Below, piece after piece: positions 26,977 through 34,830 of a stretch of DNA of 64,000 nucleotides. Under the pieces are notes generated by a model. The model was not told the DNA's origin, did no database searches, and saw only the letters and a program-made list of their open reading frames with translations. Origin of the DNA: Rhodoplanes serenus (GTDB lineage Bacteria; Pseudomonadota; Alphaproteobacteria; Rhizobiales; Xanthobacteraceae); the NCBI GenBank assembly GCA_945893145.1, contig CAMDDZ010000015.1, forward strand, positions 17,691-81,690, written 5' to 3'. The number at the start of each line of letters is the position of its first letter. Position 1 is the first letter of the stretch. The translations under genes and the position numbers were made by a program.

Positions 26977-28623
26977 GTGCCTGTGCCGAGCAATCGCAAA
27001 GTTCCAGTGTTGATCGTCGGCGGTGGCCCCGTCGGCCTCGCGCTCGCCGCCGATCTCGGCTGGCGCGGCATTGGCTGCGAGCTGATCGAGCAGACCGACG
27101 GTGCCATCACGGCGCCGAAGATGAATGAGGTCAACGTCCGCACCATGGAGTTCTGCCGGCGCTGGGGCATCGCCGATCAGGTGCTCAATTGCCCGTTTCC
27201 GGCGGATTATCCGTTCGATGTGGTCTTCGTTACGAGCCTCGGCGGCCACGAGCTCGGCCGCATGCGCCGTCCGTCGCGCGCCCGCCAAAAGCCGGACGCC
27301 TACAGCCCGATGCGGATGCAGGCCTGCTCGCAGCTCTGGTTCGATCCGATCCTGCGCGACTTCGCGAAGTCTCATGCGTGCGTGAAGCTGCGCCACCGCG
27401 TGCGGCTCGAAACCTTCGAGGACACCGGCGCGGGCGTCACCTGCGATCTCGTTGATCTCGCCAGCGGCGCGCGCGAGCGCGTCACCGCCGACTATCTGGT
27501 GGCCTGCGATGGTGCGACCAGCATGGTGCGCGGCACACTCGGCATCGGGCTCGACGGCAAGGGCGATGAGGGCGGCGTGCTGGGGCATCCGCTGCATCTG
27601 TTCTTCCGCGCGCCCGATCTGCTGAAGAACTGCGGCAAAGAAGACGGGACGTTCTTCCTCGCCATCGACCGTGACGGATTGTGGGCCAACATCCGCATCA
27701 TCGATCCCGTCAATGCACTGTGGCGGCTGATGGTGCTCGACAGCGACGGCAAGCAGACGCCGGAGAGCGTAGACAAAGCTGCCCTAATCCGCCGCGCGGT
27801 CGGCCGGGCGATGGACGTGGAATGGGTGGGCTTGAGCATCTGGACCCGGCGCAGCGTGGTGGCGAAGCAATATTCCAAGGGCCGCGTGTTCATGGCCGGT
27901 GACGCCGTGCATCAGCTTTCGCCGACCGGCGCGCTCGGCATGAACACCGGCATCGGCGATGCCGTCGACCTCGGCTGGAAGCTTGCGGCGATGTTGGAGG
28001 GTTGGGGCGGGCCTCGGTTGCTCGCGAGCTACGACGCCGAGCGCCGCCCGATCGGTCACCGCAATGTCGGGATGGCGGCCGAGTTCTATCTCGCCCACGG
28101 CGGCTTCGAGGACGGCCTCGGCGCTATCGATGACGACAGCGAGGCGGGCCGCGCGCTGCGGGCACGGCTCGGCAGCAAGCTCGAGCGCGACGTCGGCGCC
28201 ATGTTCCGCACCATCGGCATGCAGATCGGCTATCGCTACGACGGTTCGCCGGTTTGCGTGCCAGACGGCACGCCGCCGCCGCCGGACAGCCCGGACAATT
28301 TTGTCGCCTCGGCGCGTCCCGGGTCGCGCGCGCCGCACGCCGTGCTGGCGGATGGCCGCTCGATGCTCGATCTGTTCGGGCAGGGCTTCACGCTATTGCG
28401 TTTCGGCGCTGATGCGCCGGATGGTAAGCCGCTCGAAACGGCCGCTCGGGCGCGCAGTTTGCCGCTGCGCACCGTGACGCTCGATGCGCCGGAGGCGGCG
28501 GCGCTCTACGAACGCAAGCTCGTGCTGGTTCGTCCCGACGGCCACGTGGCCTGGCGCAGCGAAACGGCGCCGGTGGGTGCCGGCGCCGTCATCGATCAGG
28601 TCCGTGGCGCGCTTAGCGCCTAG
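26977..28623 (+). CDS. FAD-dependent aromatic hydroxylase, PheA/TfdB/MhpA type
   Basis: A 548-residue flavin monooxygenase. FAD motif 1 is VPVLIVGGGPVGLALAADLGWRGIGCELIEQ (residues ~9-39), the DG motif is DYLVACDGATSMVRGTLG (~171-188), and the GD motif is RVFMAGDAVHQLSPTGALGMNTGIGDAVDLGWKLAA (~305-340). A C-terminal thioredoxin-like domain (~440-545) is typical of phenol 2-monooxygenase/TfdB relatives. The start is probably GTG at 26977 or 26983, as no ATG occurs between the preceding stop codon and motif 1. The ring substrate is unknown. Confidence 0.87.
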   Translation: MPVPSNRKVPVLIVGGGPVGLALAADLGWRGIGCELIEQTDGAITAPKMNEVNVRTMEFCRRWGIADQVLNCPFPADYPFDVVFVTSLGGHELGRMRRPSRARQKPDAYSPMRMQACSQLWFDPILRDFAKSHACVKLRHRVRLETFEDTGAGVTCDLVDLASGARERVTADYLVACDGATSMVRGTLGIGLDGKGDEGGVLGHPLHLFFRAPDLLKNCGKEDGTFFLAIDRDGLWANIRIIDPVNALWRLMVLDSDGKQTPESVDKAALIRRAVGRAMDVEWVGLSIWTRRSVVAKQYSKGRVFMAGDAVHQLSPTGALGMNTGIGDAVDLGWKLAAMLEGWGGPRLLASYDAERRPIGHRNVGMAAEFYLAHGGFEDGLGAIDDDSEAGRALRARLGSKLERDVGAMFRTIGMQIGYRYDGSPVCVPDGTPPPPDSPDNFVASARPGSRAPHAVLADGRSMLDLFGQGFTLLRFGADAPDGKPLETAARARSLPLRTVTLDAPEAAALYERKLVLVRPDGHVAWRSETAPVGAGAVIDQVRGALSA

Positions 28624-28633
28624 ATCTTGGCGC

Positions 28634-29248
28634 CTAGACCTTGATCTTCTCGTCCTCGACGACCTTTTGCGTGCCTGGCCGCTTCAGCATGCGGTCCTTG
28701 TGGGCGGTGTAGTTCTTCAGTTCGCCCATCGGCAATTCGCGGCGCACACCCCAGGTGTAGAACACGAAGCCATAGGGATCGAGCACCGAATAGCTGTCGC
28801 CGAACCACTCGCGGCCGGCCAGCATGCCGTCGATCTGCTTGAGATAAGTGTGGAAGGTCTTCAGCCCCATGTCTTTGATACCGGGCAGGGCGGACTGGTC
28901 GGCGGTGTAGCGCTCCGGCCGCCCGACATGGGCGTGCGCCGGATGAACGCTCGACGCGAAGTAGCCGATCGTCGACATCGCCTTGGCCTCCTTCACCGGA
29001 TCGGTGGGCCACATCTTAAAGCGCTTGCCGAGATACGGCAGGATCGCGGTGTTCTCGGCGAGGAATTCGCCGTTGTCGAGCTGCAGCACCGGCACGCGGC
29101 CGAGCGGGTTGCGCTTGAGGTGCTCGTCCGTGCGTTGCTCGCCCTTGGCGAGGTCCATCTTCCGCGGTTCGTATTTCTCGCCGCTATCCTCCAGCACGAT
29201 GTGCGAAGCCATCGAGCACGCACCGGGACCGTAATAAAGCGCCAACAT
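28634..29248 (-). CDS. Glutathione S-transferase family protein
   Basis: A 204-residue GST related to the beta-class bacterial enzymes. MLALYYGPGACSMASHIVLEDSG carries the Cys10/Ser12 active-site region, NPLGRVPVLQLDNGEFLAENTAILPYL the cis-Pro and glutathione contacts, and residues ~85-200 the helical domain. It is convergent with the aromatic hydroxylase gene and lies 28 bases downstream of the KDG kinase gene on the same strand. Detoxification of aromatic products is possible but unproven. Confidence 0.9.
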   Translation of the reverse strand: MLALYYGPGACSMASHIVLEDSGEKYEPRKMDLAKGEQRTDEHLKRNPLGRVPVLQLDNGEFLAENTAILPYLGKRFKMWPTDPVKEAKAMSTIGYFASSVHPAHAHVGRPERYTADQSALPGIKDMGLKTFHTYLKQIDGMLAGREWFGDSYSVLDPYGFVFYTWGVRRELPMGELKNYTAHKDRMLKRPGTQKVVEDEKIKV

Positions 29249-29276
29249 TCAGACGTCCTCCGTTTGATTGAATTCT

Positions 29277-30218
29277 TCAGTGAACCAGTTGCGCTGCGCG
29301 CGGCATGATGGCGCCGCGGTGGCGGATTTTCTCGGCCGCCAGCCGGTGGCCGGCTGCGGCTGCGGTGGCGGGATTTTCGCCGGACAGGCGCGCCGCCATG
29401 TAGCCGGCGTTGAAGCTATCGCCGGCCGCGGTGGTATCGACCGGCTTCACCACCTCTTCGACGGGGATGAACTCCTGCCGCCCGCCGGATGCGATCAGAG
29501 CGCTGTTGGGTCCGTTCTTCACCACGATCTCGGCGATGCCAAAGGCTTGCAGCCGCTCCACAGTGGCCTCGGGGCTCGGATCGCCCCACAGCACGGCCTC
29601 GTCGTCGTAGGTCGGCAGTGCGATGTCGCAGCGCTTGAGCGCCTCCAGAAACACGGTGCGGGTGCGCGCCAGATCGCCCTTCCAGCCGCGCGGGCGGAAA
29701 TTGCCATCGAAGGCGATCCGCACGCCCTGTTTGCGCGCCATCTCGATGACGGCGAGGAATCGGCCGAGCCCGACGTTGGAATAGAGCGAGAGCGTGATGC
29801 CGGAGAAAAAGATCAGCCGTGCGGTGAGCAGCGTCTCGGCGATGCGGCCCCAGTCCGGCAGTTCGAACAGGTCGCGCGCGGGAGAGTTCTCGCGCCAATA
29901 ATAGAAACGCCGCTCACCCTTGGGGTCGGTTTCGATCAGATAGACGCCGGGCTGGCGGCCGGGTGCGCGCAAGACCAATTCGGTCTTCACCCCTTCGGCC
30001 GCAGCCAGCGACAGGATGCCGTCCGAATAGGGGTCGTCGCCGAGCGCGGTTGCATACGATACGTCGATGCCGGCGCGAGCGAGATAGACCGCGGTGTTGA
30101 AGGTATCGCCGCCGCAGGCCATGCCAAAGCGGCCGTCGCTGCCGCGCGCCATCTCGACCATGACTTCACCGATGGCGATGACGCGGGTTCTCTGATCGCT
30201 CACGGCTTTCCGGCCCAT
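29277..30218 (-). CDS. kdgK: 2-keto-3-deoxygluconate kinase, PfkB family
   Basis: A 313-residue sugar kinase expected to phosphorylate 2-keto-3-deoxygluconate to KDPG, the substrate of the aldolase encoded at 24078. PfkB signatures seen are GGDTFNTAVYLARAG (residues 37-50) and DTTAAGDSFNAGYMA (261-275), with catalytic base Asp267. PGVYLIETDPKGERRFYYWRENSPA is typical of KDG kinases. The start may instead be GTG at 30203 (VSDQRTRVIAIGE). Two identical 12-base direct repeats lie just upstream and could be an operator. Confidence 0.88.
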   Translation of the reverse strand: MGRKAVSDQRTRVIAIGEVMVEMARGSDGRFGMACGGDTFNTAVYLARAGIDVSYATALGDDPYSDGILSLAAAEGVKTELVLRAPGRQPGVYLIETDPKGERRFYYWRENSPARDLFELPDWGRIAETLLTARLIFFSGITLSLYSNVGLGRFLAVIEMARKQGVRIAFDGNFRPRGWKGDLARTRTVFLEALKRCDIALPTYDDEAVLWGDPSPEATVERLQAFGIAEIVVKNGPNSALIASGGRQEFIPVEEVVKPVDTTAAGDSFNAGYMAARLSGENPATAAAAGHRLAAEKIRHRGAIMPRAAQLVH

Positions 30219-30223
30219 ATGAC

Positions 30224-30252
30224 TTTACGAACTGAGTGGTTTTACGAACTGA
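30224..30252. promoter_or_regulatory. Tandem TTTACGAACTGA direct repeats upstream of kdgK
   Basis: TTTACGAACTGA occurs at 30224-30235 and exactly again at 30241-30252 (17-base period). The pair lies within 35 bases of the annotated kdgK start, or 21-49 bases upstream if translation starts at the GTG. The spacing of about 1.6 helical turns is compatible with a regulator or a small duplication. Confidence 0.4.
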
Positions 30253-30612
30253 CGGGACTGACGAGCGGCACTGAGCCTGAATTTCCCGCGCAGCATGGCG
30301 GGACGAAGGCGGCTTGGCAATTGTCGCGGACGCGTGACGGATCTGCTCATTTCCATATGAATGTCTCGATGTGACGGCGTCCCATTCGATGGCCAAGCCC
30401 ACTCGCAGCGACAACGTTGAACACGTTGACGCAGCCGCCGGTGTTTGCCGCTACTGCAATTTGTGCTGGGCATGGATGAGCCACGGAGGCCAAGGCTTGG
30501 GGCGAAATGGCTTCGGGCTGACGTGAATGGGTTTTGCGGTTCGGCTGTTGGGTCTATCGGCGCCAAAGAGTTCCTGAGCAAAAACAGTGGGTTGGATTCC
30601 CTTCCGGCAATC

Positions 30613-30635
30613 GAAATGTTATATTATAACAACTC
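30613..30635. promoter_or_regulatory. Zur box
   Basis: The near-perfect palindrome GTTATATTATAAC at 30618-30630 is extended by GAAAT on the left and AACTC on the right. It fits the proteobacterial Zur operator pattern (GAAATGTTATANNATAACA). It lies 21 bases before the start of the His-rich microprotein and precedes znuC and znuB on the same strand. Zinc-dependent repression is inferred. The rest of the 30219-30612 spacer shows no other convincing element. Confidence 0.85.
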
Positions 30636-30656
30636 CGCGAAAGCACCATTTTGCCG

Positions 30657-30827
30657 ATGACCCATCACCATCATCACGAGCACGAGCATCATCACCACGC
30701 CGGGCAGGTGCATCCACCGGCGGCGCTGCACGCGTCGATTCTGCGGCTGTCGGTGCTTGAGCGGCTCGGTGCTGCGGCCGTTGTCATCGCGCTGCTGTGG
30801 GGTGCGGTGCTGTGGGCGATGACGTGA
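30657..30827 (+). CDS. His-rich single-span membrane microprotein in zinc operon
   Basis: A 56-residue ORF. The first 14 residues contain ten histidines (MTHHHHHEHEHHHH). A spacer AGQVHPPAALHASILRLSVLERL follows, and residues ~38-55 (GAAAVVIALLWGAVLWAM) form one transmembrane helix. It starts 21 bases after the Zur box and ends 10 bases before znuC, so it is the first gene of the zinc operon. The predicted role is a membrane-anchored zinc chelator or auxiliary protein handing zinc to ZnuB or storing it, on the N-terminal side of the membrane. No named family is recognised. It is below common ORF size cut-offs and may be missed by gene callers. Confidence 0.75.
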   Translation: MTHHHHHEHEHHHHAGQVHPPAALHASILRLSVLERLGAAAVVIALLWGAVLWAMT

Positions 30828-30837
30828 GAATCCGCCG

Positions 30838-31584
30838 ATGAGCGCGCAACTCAATTTCCGCAATCTCACGCTTGGCTACGATCGCCATCCGGCCGTGCAT
30901 CACCTCGATGGCGCGATCGAGCTGGGATCGCTGACCGCCGTGGTCGGCCCGAACGGCGCCGGCAAATCGACGCTGTTCAAGGGCGTGGTCGGCGCGATCA
31001 AACCGCTCGCCGGCAGGATCGAGCGCCACGGCGTGCTGCCGCAGGAGATCGCTTATCTGCCACAGGTCGCCGAGATCGACCGCAGCTTCCCGATCAACGT
31101 CTACGATATGGTGGCGATGGGCCTGTGGCGCCGCGCCGGGCTGTTCGGCGGCATCGGCCGCAAGCAGCGCGACACCGTCGAAGCCGCCATCGCGACCGTC
31201 GGCCTCACCGGCTTCGAGGACCGCGCCATCGGCACGCTCTCGGGCGGCCAGATGCAGCGCATGCTGTTCGCGCGGCTGCTCCTGCAAGATGCCCGCGTGA
31301 TCGTGCTGGACGAACCGTTCAACGCCATTGACGCCAAATCCTCCGCCGATCTGCTCGCGCTGGTGCAACACTGGCACCACGAGAAGCGCACCGTGCTGGC
31401 GGCGCTGCACGACCTCGATCTGGTGCGGGCGAATTTCCCGCAAGCGCTGCTGCTGGCGCGCGCGCCGGTGGCCTGGGGCGCGACCGCCGACGTGCTCACG
31501 GCTGACAACATCGCCAAGGCGCGCCGCATGTGCGAGGCCTTCGACGAACAGGCCGAGGCTTGCGTCGTGGCGGAGGGCGTCTGA
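30838..31584 (+). CDS. znuC: Zinc ABC transporter ATP-binding protein
   Basis: A 248-residue ABC ATPase. Walker A GPNGAGKST is at residues 37-45, the signature LSGGQMQR starts near 134, Walker B is VIVLDEPFNAID, and the H-loop is in LAALHDLD. It belongs to the metal (Zn/Mn) family and sits next to the matching permease ZnuB. The Zur box upstream favours zinc. No znuA binding-protein gene is in the neighbourhood, so the periplasmic component must be elsewhere or replaced. Confidence 0.92.
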   Translation: MSAQLNFRNLTLGYDRHPAVHHLDGAIELGSLTAVVGPNGAGKSTLFKGVVGAIKPLAGRIERHGVLPQEIAYLPQVAEIDRSFPINVYDMVAMGLWRRAGLFGGIGRKQRDTVEAAIATVGLTGFEDRAIGTLSGGQMQRMLFARLLLQDARVIVLDEPFNAIDAKSSADLLALVQHWHHEKRTVLAALHDLDLVRANFPQALLLARAPVAWGATADVLTADNIAKARRMCEAFDEQAEACVVAEGV

Positions 31585-31589
31585 GCGCC

Positions 31590-32462
31590 ATGCTGTCTCA
31601 CATCTTTCTCGAGCCGTTCCGCGACGAGGCGGTCCGTCACTCGCTGGTCGCGATCCTGGCACTCGCGCTGAGCGCCGGCCCGGTCGGCGTGTTTCTGATG
31701 CTGCGCCGCATGAGTCTCGTTGGCGATGCGATGTCGCATGCCATTCTGCCCGGCGTGGCGATTGGCTTTCTCGCGGCCGGTCTGAATGTCTTCGCCATGA
31801 CGTTCGGGGGCCTCACCGCCGGTTTGCTCATTGCGCTGCTGGCCGGCGCGGTGAGCCGGGCCACGGCGTTGCAAGAGGATGCCTCGTTTGCGGTGTTTCT
31901 GCTGTTGTCGCTGGCGCTCGGCGTGGTGATCGTGACGATCAACGGCATCGACGTCGAGCATCTGATGGAGTTTCTGTTCGGCGAAACCGCGGCGAAAATG
32001 AACGCCGACAAGCTGCTGGTCATCGCCATCAACACCACGATCAGCACGATTGCGCTGGCGCTGGTCTATCGGCCGCTGACACTCGATTGCGTCGACCCGG
32101 GGTTTTTACGCTCGGTGAGCCGCGCCGGTGGCATCGCGCATCTGACCTTTCTGGGACTTTTGGTGCTCAACCTGATCAGCGGCTTTCATGCGCTCGGCAC
32201 GCTGCTCGGCGTTGGCATTATCGTCATCCCGGCTGCGGTCGCGCGGTTCTGGACGCGCGACATTTCGGCGATGATCGTGCTGGCGATGGCGAGCGCCTTG
32301 CTGGCCGGCGTTGCCGGATTGCTGTTTGCCTTTCACGCCGGAATTCCATCGGGACCGGCCGTGACGCTGGTGGCCGGAGTCCTGTACGTCGGTTCGATCT
32401 TGTTCGGGCGGATTGGCGGATTGATCTGGCGGCTCTTCCCGGGCCGTCATCTCGAGGCGTAA
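31590..32462 (+). CDS. znuB: Zinc ABC transporter permease
   Basis: A 290-residue inner-membrane permease of the ABC-3 family with about eight helices. Recognisable blocks are RRMSLVGDAMSHAILPGVAIGFL near residues 39-61 and ISGFHALGTLLGVGIIVIPAAVARFW near 194-219. The ATG at 31590 follows the znuC stop by 5 bases; an upstream in-frame start at 31530 would overlap znuC. It is in the same operon as znuC and the His-rich microprotein. Confidence 0.92.
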   Translation: MLSHIFLEPFRDEAVRHSLVAILALALSAGPVGVFLMLRRMSLVGDAMSHAILPGVAIGFLAAGLNVFAMTFGGLTAGLLIALLAGAVSRATALQEDASFAVFLLLSLALGVVIVTINGIDVEHLMEFLFGETAAKMNADKLLVIAINTTISTIALALVYRPLTLDCVDPGFLRSVSRAGGIAHLTFLGLLVLNLISGFHALGTLLGVGIIVIPAAVARFWTRDISAMIVLAMASALLAGVAGLLFAFHAGIPSGPAVTLVAGVLYVGSILFGRIGGLIWRLFPGRHLEA

Positions 32463-32571
32463 GGCGTCGTCATCGTGGCGGCGCGCGCTCGGGTTCAACG
32501 GGCAAGCCTCACCTTTTTGCATACCTGCCGCCGACCCCCTATATGTTCTCGGCCAAGGAGCCCTATCCCCC

Positions 32572-33621
32572 ATGTCCGAAGCGTCCCAAACCGAAAAAAT
32601 TGAAAAACTTCCCGTCACGGTGCTGACCGGCTACCTCGGCGCCGGCAAGACCACGCTGCTCAACCGCATCCTGTCGGAGCCGCACGGCAAGAAATACGCC
32701 GTCATCGTCAACGAATTCGGCGAGATCGGCATCGACAACGAGCTGGTGGTTGGCGCCGACGAAGAAGTGTTCGAGATGAACAACGGCTGCATCTGCTGCA
32801 CCGTGCGCGGCGACCTGATCCGCATCATCGAGGGCCTGATGCGGCGCAAGGGCAAGTTCGACGCGATTATCGTGGAGACAACGGGCCTCGCCGATCCGGC
32901 GCCGGTGGCGCAGACCTTCTTTGTCGATGAGAACGTCGGCCGCAGGACCAGGCTCGATGCGGTGGTGACCGTCGCCGACGCCAAATGGCTGAAGGACCGG
33001 CTCAAGGACGCGCCCGAGGCGAAGAACCAGATCGCCTTCGCCGACGTGATCCTGCTGAACAAGACCGACCTCGTGACCGAGGCCGAGCTGCGCGAGGTCG
33101 AGGCCCGCATCCGCGGCATCAATCCTTACGCCAAGCTCCATCGCACGCAGCGCTCGCAGATCGCGCTCGACCAGGTACTCGGCCGCAACGCCTTCGATCT
33201 CGACCGCATCCTCGACATCGAGCCGGACTTCCTGCACGCCGACGATCACGATCATCACCATGATCACGATCATGGGCACGACCACGATCACCACCATGGT
33301 CACGGTCTGAAGCACTATCACGACGAGGACATGCAATCGTTCTCGATCAAGACCGAGAAGCCGCTCAACCCGGACAAGTTCTTCCCGTGGATCCAGGACC
33401 TGGTGGCCAAGGACGGCCCGAGCATCCTGCGCTGCAAGGGCATCCTCAATTTCAAGGACGACCCGGAGCGCTTCGTGTTCCAGGGCGTGCACATGATCCT
33501 GGACGGCGACCACCAGCGGGCCTGGAAGGACGGCGAGACCCGTGACAGCAAGCTCGTGTTCATCGGCCGCAATCTGCCGGAGGAAAGAATCCGGAAGGGC
33601 TTTGAGGATTGCTTCGCTTAG
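32572..33621 (+). CDS. COG0523 (CobW/ZigA-like) GTPase metallochaperone
   Basis: A 349-residue G3E GTPase. The P-loop GYLGAGKTTLLNRIL is at residues 20-34, the metal-binding CxCC motif GCICCT at 72-77, the switch motif is IIVETTGLADPAPVAQTF, and the guanine motif is NKTD. A His/Asp-rich insert at ~223-252 ([20 protein letters not shown]) precedes the CobW C-terminal domain. Next to a Zur-controlled zinc transporter this is most likely a zinc-deficiency metallochaperone of the ZigA/ZNG1 type, not a cobalamin protein. No Zur box is visible in its own 109-base upstream region, so it may be read from the znu promoter. Confidence 0.9.
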   Translation: MSEASQTEKIEKLPVTVLTGYLGAGKTTLLNRILSEPHGKKYAVIVNEFGEIGIDNELVVGADEEVFEMNNGCICCTVRGDLIRIIEGLMRRKGKFDAIIVETTGLADPAPVAQTFFVDENVGRRTRLDAVVTVADAKWLKDRLKDAPEAKNQIAFADVILLNKTDLVTEAELREVEARIRGINPYAKLHRTQRSQIALDQVLGRNAFDLDRILDIEPDFLHADDHDHHHDHDHGHDHDHHHGHGLKHYHDEDMQSFSIKTEKPLNPDKFFPWIQDLVAKDGPSILRCKGILNFKDDPERFVFQGVHMILDGDHQRAWKDGETRDSKLVFIGRNLPEERIRKGFEDCFA

Positions 33622-33658
33622 TGCCGCTACAATGGTTGCCTTCATCCAGCAGGGAACG

Positions 33659-33736
33659 TGCGCAAGTCGGCTAAAGCCGACTTGCGTTGCCTTCGAGACG
33701 CAGTCCTTCGGACCGCTCCTCAGGATGAGGCGGAGA
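33659..33736. repeat. Dispersed intergenic element (CGCAAGTCGG hairpin plus CCTCAGGATGA)
   Basis: It contains the hairpin CGCAAGTCGG..CCGACTTGCG followed by CTTCGAGACGC..GCTCCTCAGGATGAGG. The same modules recur at 49846-49998 and in part at 54687-54730. It occupies the spacer between the COG0523 GTPase and the WD40 gene. Confidence 0.75.
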
Positions 33737-33742
33737 TAGATT

Positions 33743-34762
33743 GTGTCTGACACACCAACCAACACTGCCCCCAACACCCCGTCCGTTGCCGATCGCACCC
33801 GCCTCGTCGAGGCAGGTGCGCCGGTGGTCGGCGTGCATTTCCTCGGCCGCACCGCGGCCTTCGTGCTGGGTGAGGAGGCCGTGCTGCTGGTCGAGGGCCA
33901 GGCGGAAGCGCGGCGGGTTGCGATCCACGGCGGCGGCATTCTCTCGTCCGCCAGCGACGGCGTTTGGGTGATCACCGGCGGCGACGACGGCAAGGTTTTT
34001 GTGACCGGCGTACAGGGCGAAAGCCGGCTCGTTGGGTCCGATGCCAAGCATCGCTGGATCGATTGCGTCGCCACCGGGCCGGACGGTGCGCTCGCATGGT
34101 CGGCTGGCAAATCGGCCTACATGGTGGGGACCAAGGGCGAGCCGCGCTCGCTCGACGTCGTTTCTACGGTCGGCGGACTGGCGTTCGCGCCCAAGGGGCT
34201 GCGTCTCGCGATCGCCCACTACGGCGGCGTCTCGCTGTGGTTTCCGAACGCCCAAATGGCGCCCGAGAAGCTCGAGTGGAAGGGCTCGCACCACGACGTG
34301 CAATTCAGCCCGGACGGCCGCTTCGTCGTCACCGCCATGCAGGAGCCTGCGTTGCACGGCTGGCGGGTGGTCGACGCCAAACACATGCGCATGACCGGCT
34401 ACTCGGCGCGGGTGCGGTCGTTCGGCTGGACCGCCGGCGGCAAGTGGCTCGCCACCAGCGGCTCCGAGCAGCTGGTGTGCTGGCCGTTCCAGGGCAAGGA
34501 AGGCCCGATGGGCAAGACGCCGAAAATGGCGGCGGCCTTTGCGGTGCGCGCCATGGCGGTTGCCTGCCATCCGAAGCAGGAGGTGGCTGCGGTGGGCTAT
34601 GCCGATGGCACCGTGCTGCTGGTGCGCGTCGACGACGGCGCCGAGGTGTTAGGCCGCAAGGCTGCTGGCGCATCGATAACGGCGCTGGCTTGGAGCGCGG
34701 ACGGTGGCCTGCTGGCCTGGGGAACCGAGGACGGGCAGGCGGGCGTCATCGAACTGGGCTGA
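33743..34762 (+). CDS. WD40 repeat protein
   Basis: A 339-residue soluble protein predicted to fold as a beta-propeller. WD-type repeats are visible as SASDGVWVITGGDDGKVFV, GLAFAPKGLRLAIAHYGGVSLW, VQFSPDGRFVVTAMQEPALHGWRV, SFGWTAGGKWLATSGSEQLVCWPF and ITALAWSADGGLLAWGTEDGQAGVI. The start is GTG at 33743 (VSDTPTN). It follows the COG0523 GTPase on the same strand and ends at a strong terminator. It may be a partner or scaffold for zinc allocation; this is inference from linkage. Confidence 0.85.
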   Translation: MSDTPTNTAPNTPSVADRTRLVEAGAPVVGVHFLGRTAAFVLGEEAVLLVEGQAEARRVAIHGGGILSSASDGVWVITGGDDGKVFVTGVQGESRLVGSDAKHRWIDCVATGPDGALAWSAGKSAYMVGTKGEPRSLDVVSTVGGLAFAPKGLRLAIAHYGGVSLWFPNAQMAPEKLEWKGSHHDVQFSPDGRFVVTAMQEPALHGWRVVDAKHMRMTGYSARVRSFGWTAGGKWLATSGSEQLVCWPFQGKEGPMGKTPKMAAAFAVRAMAVACHPKQEVAAVGYADGTVLLVRVDDGAEVLGRKAAGASITALAWSADGGLLAWGTEDGQAGVIELG

Positions 34763-34780
34763 CGACAACTCAGAGCAAAT

Positions 34781-34810
34781 AAAAACCCCGGGCCGAAGCC
34801 CGGGGTTTTT
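34781..34810. terminator. Bidirectional Rho-independent terminator
   Basis: A perfect 13-bp stem AAAAACCCCGGGC/GCCCGGGGTTTTT with loop CGAA lies between the convergent WD40 and ornithine decarboxylase genes. The A and T runs on both sides allow it to stop transcription from either direction. Confidence 0.93.
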
Positions 34811-34830
34811 GCTTAAGCGCTGCGCTGCCG

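Noticed and set aside
30445-30660. 71-codon ORF upstream of the zinc operon
   Set aside because: It spans the Zur box and promoter region and has no domain character or ribosome-binding site. The His-rich ORF in another frame is far more convincing.
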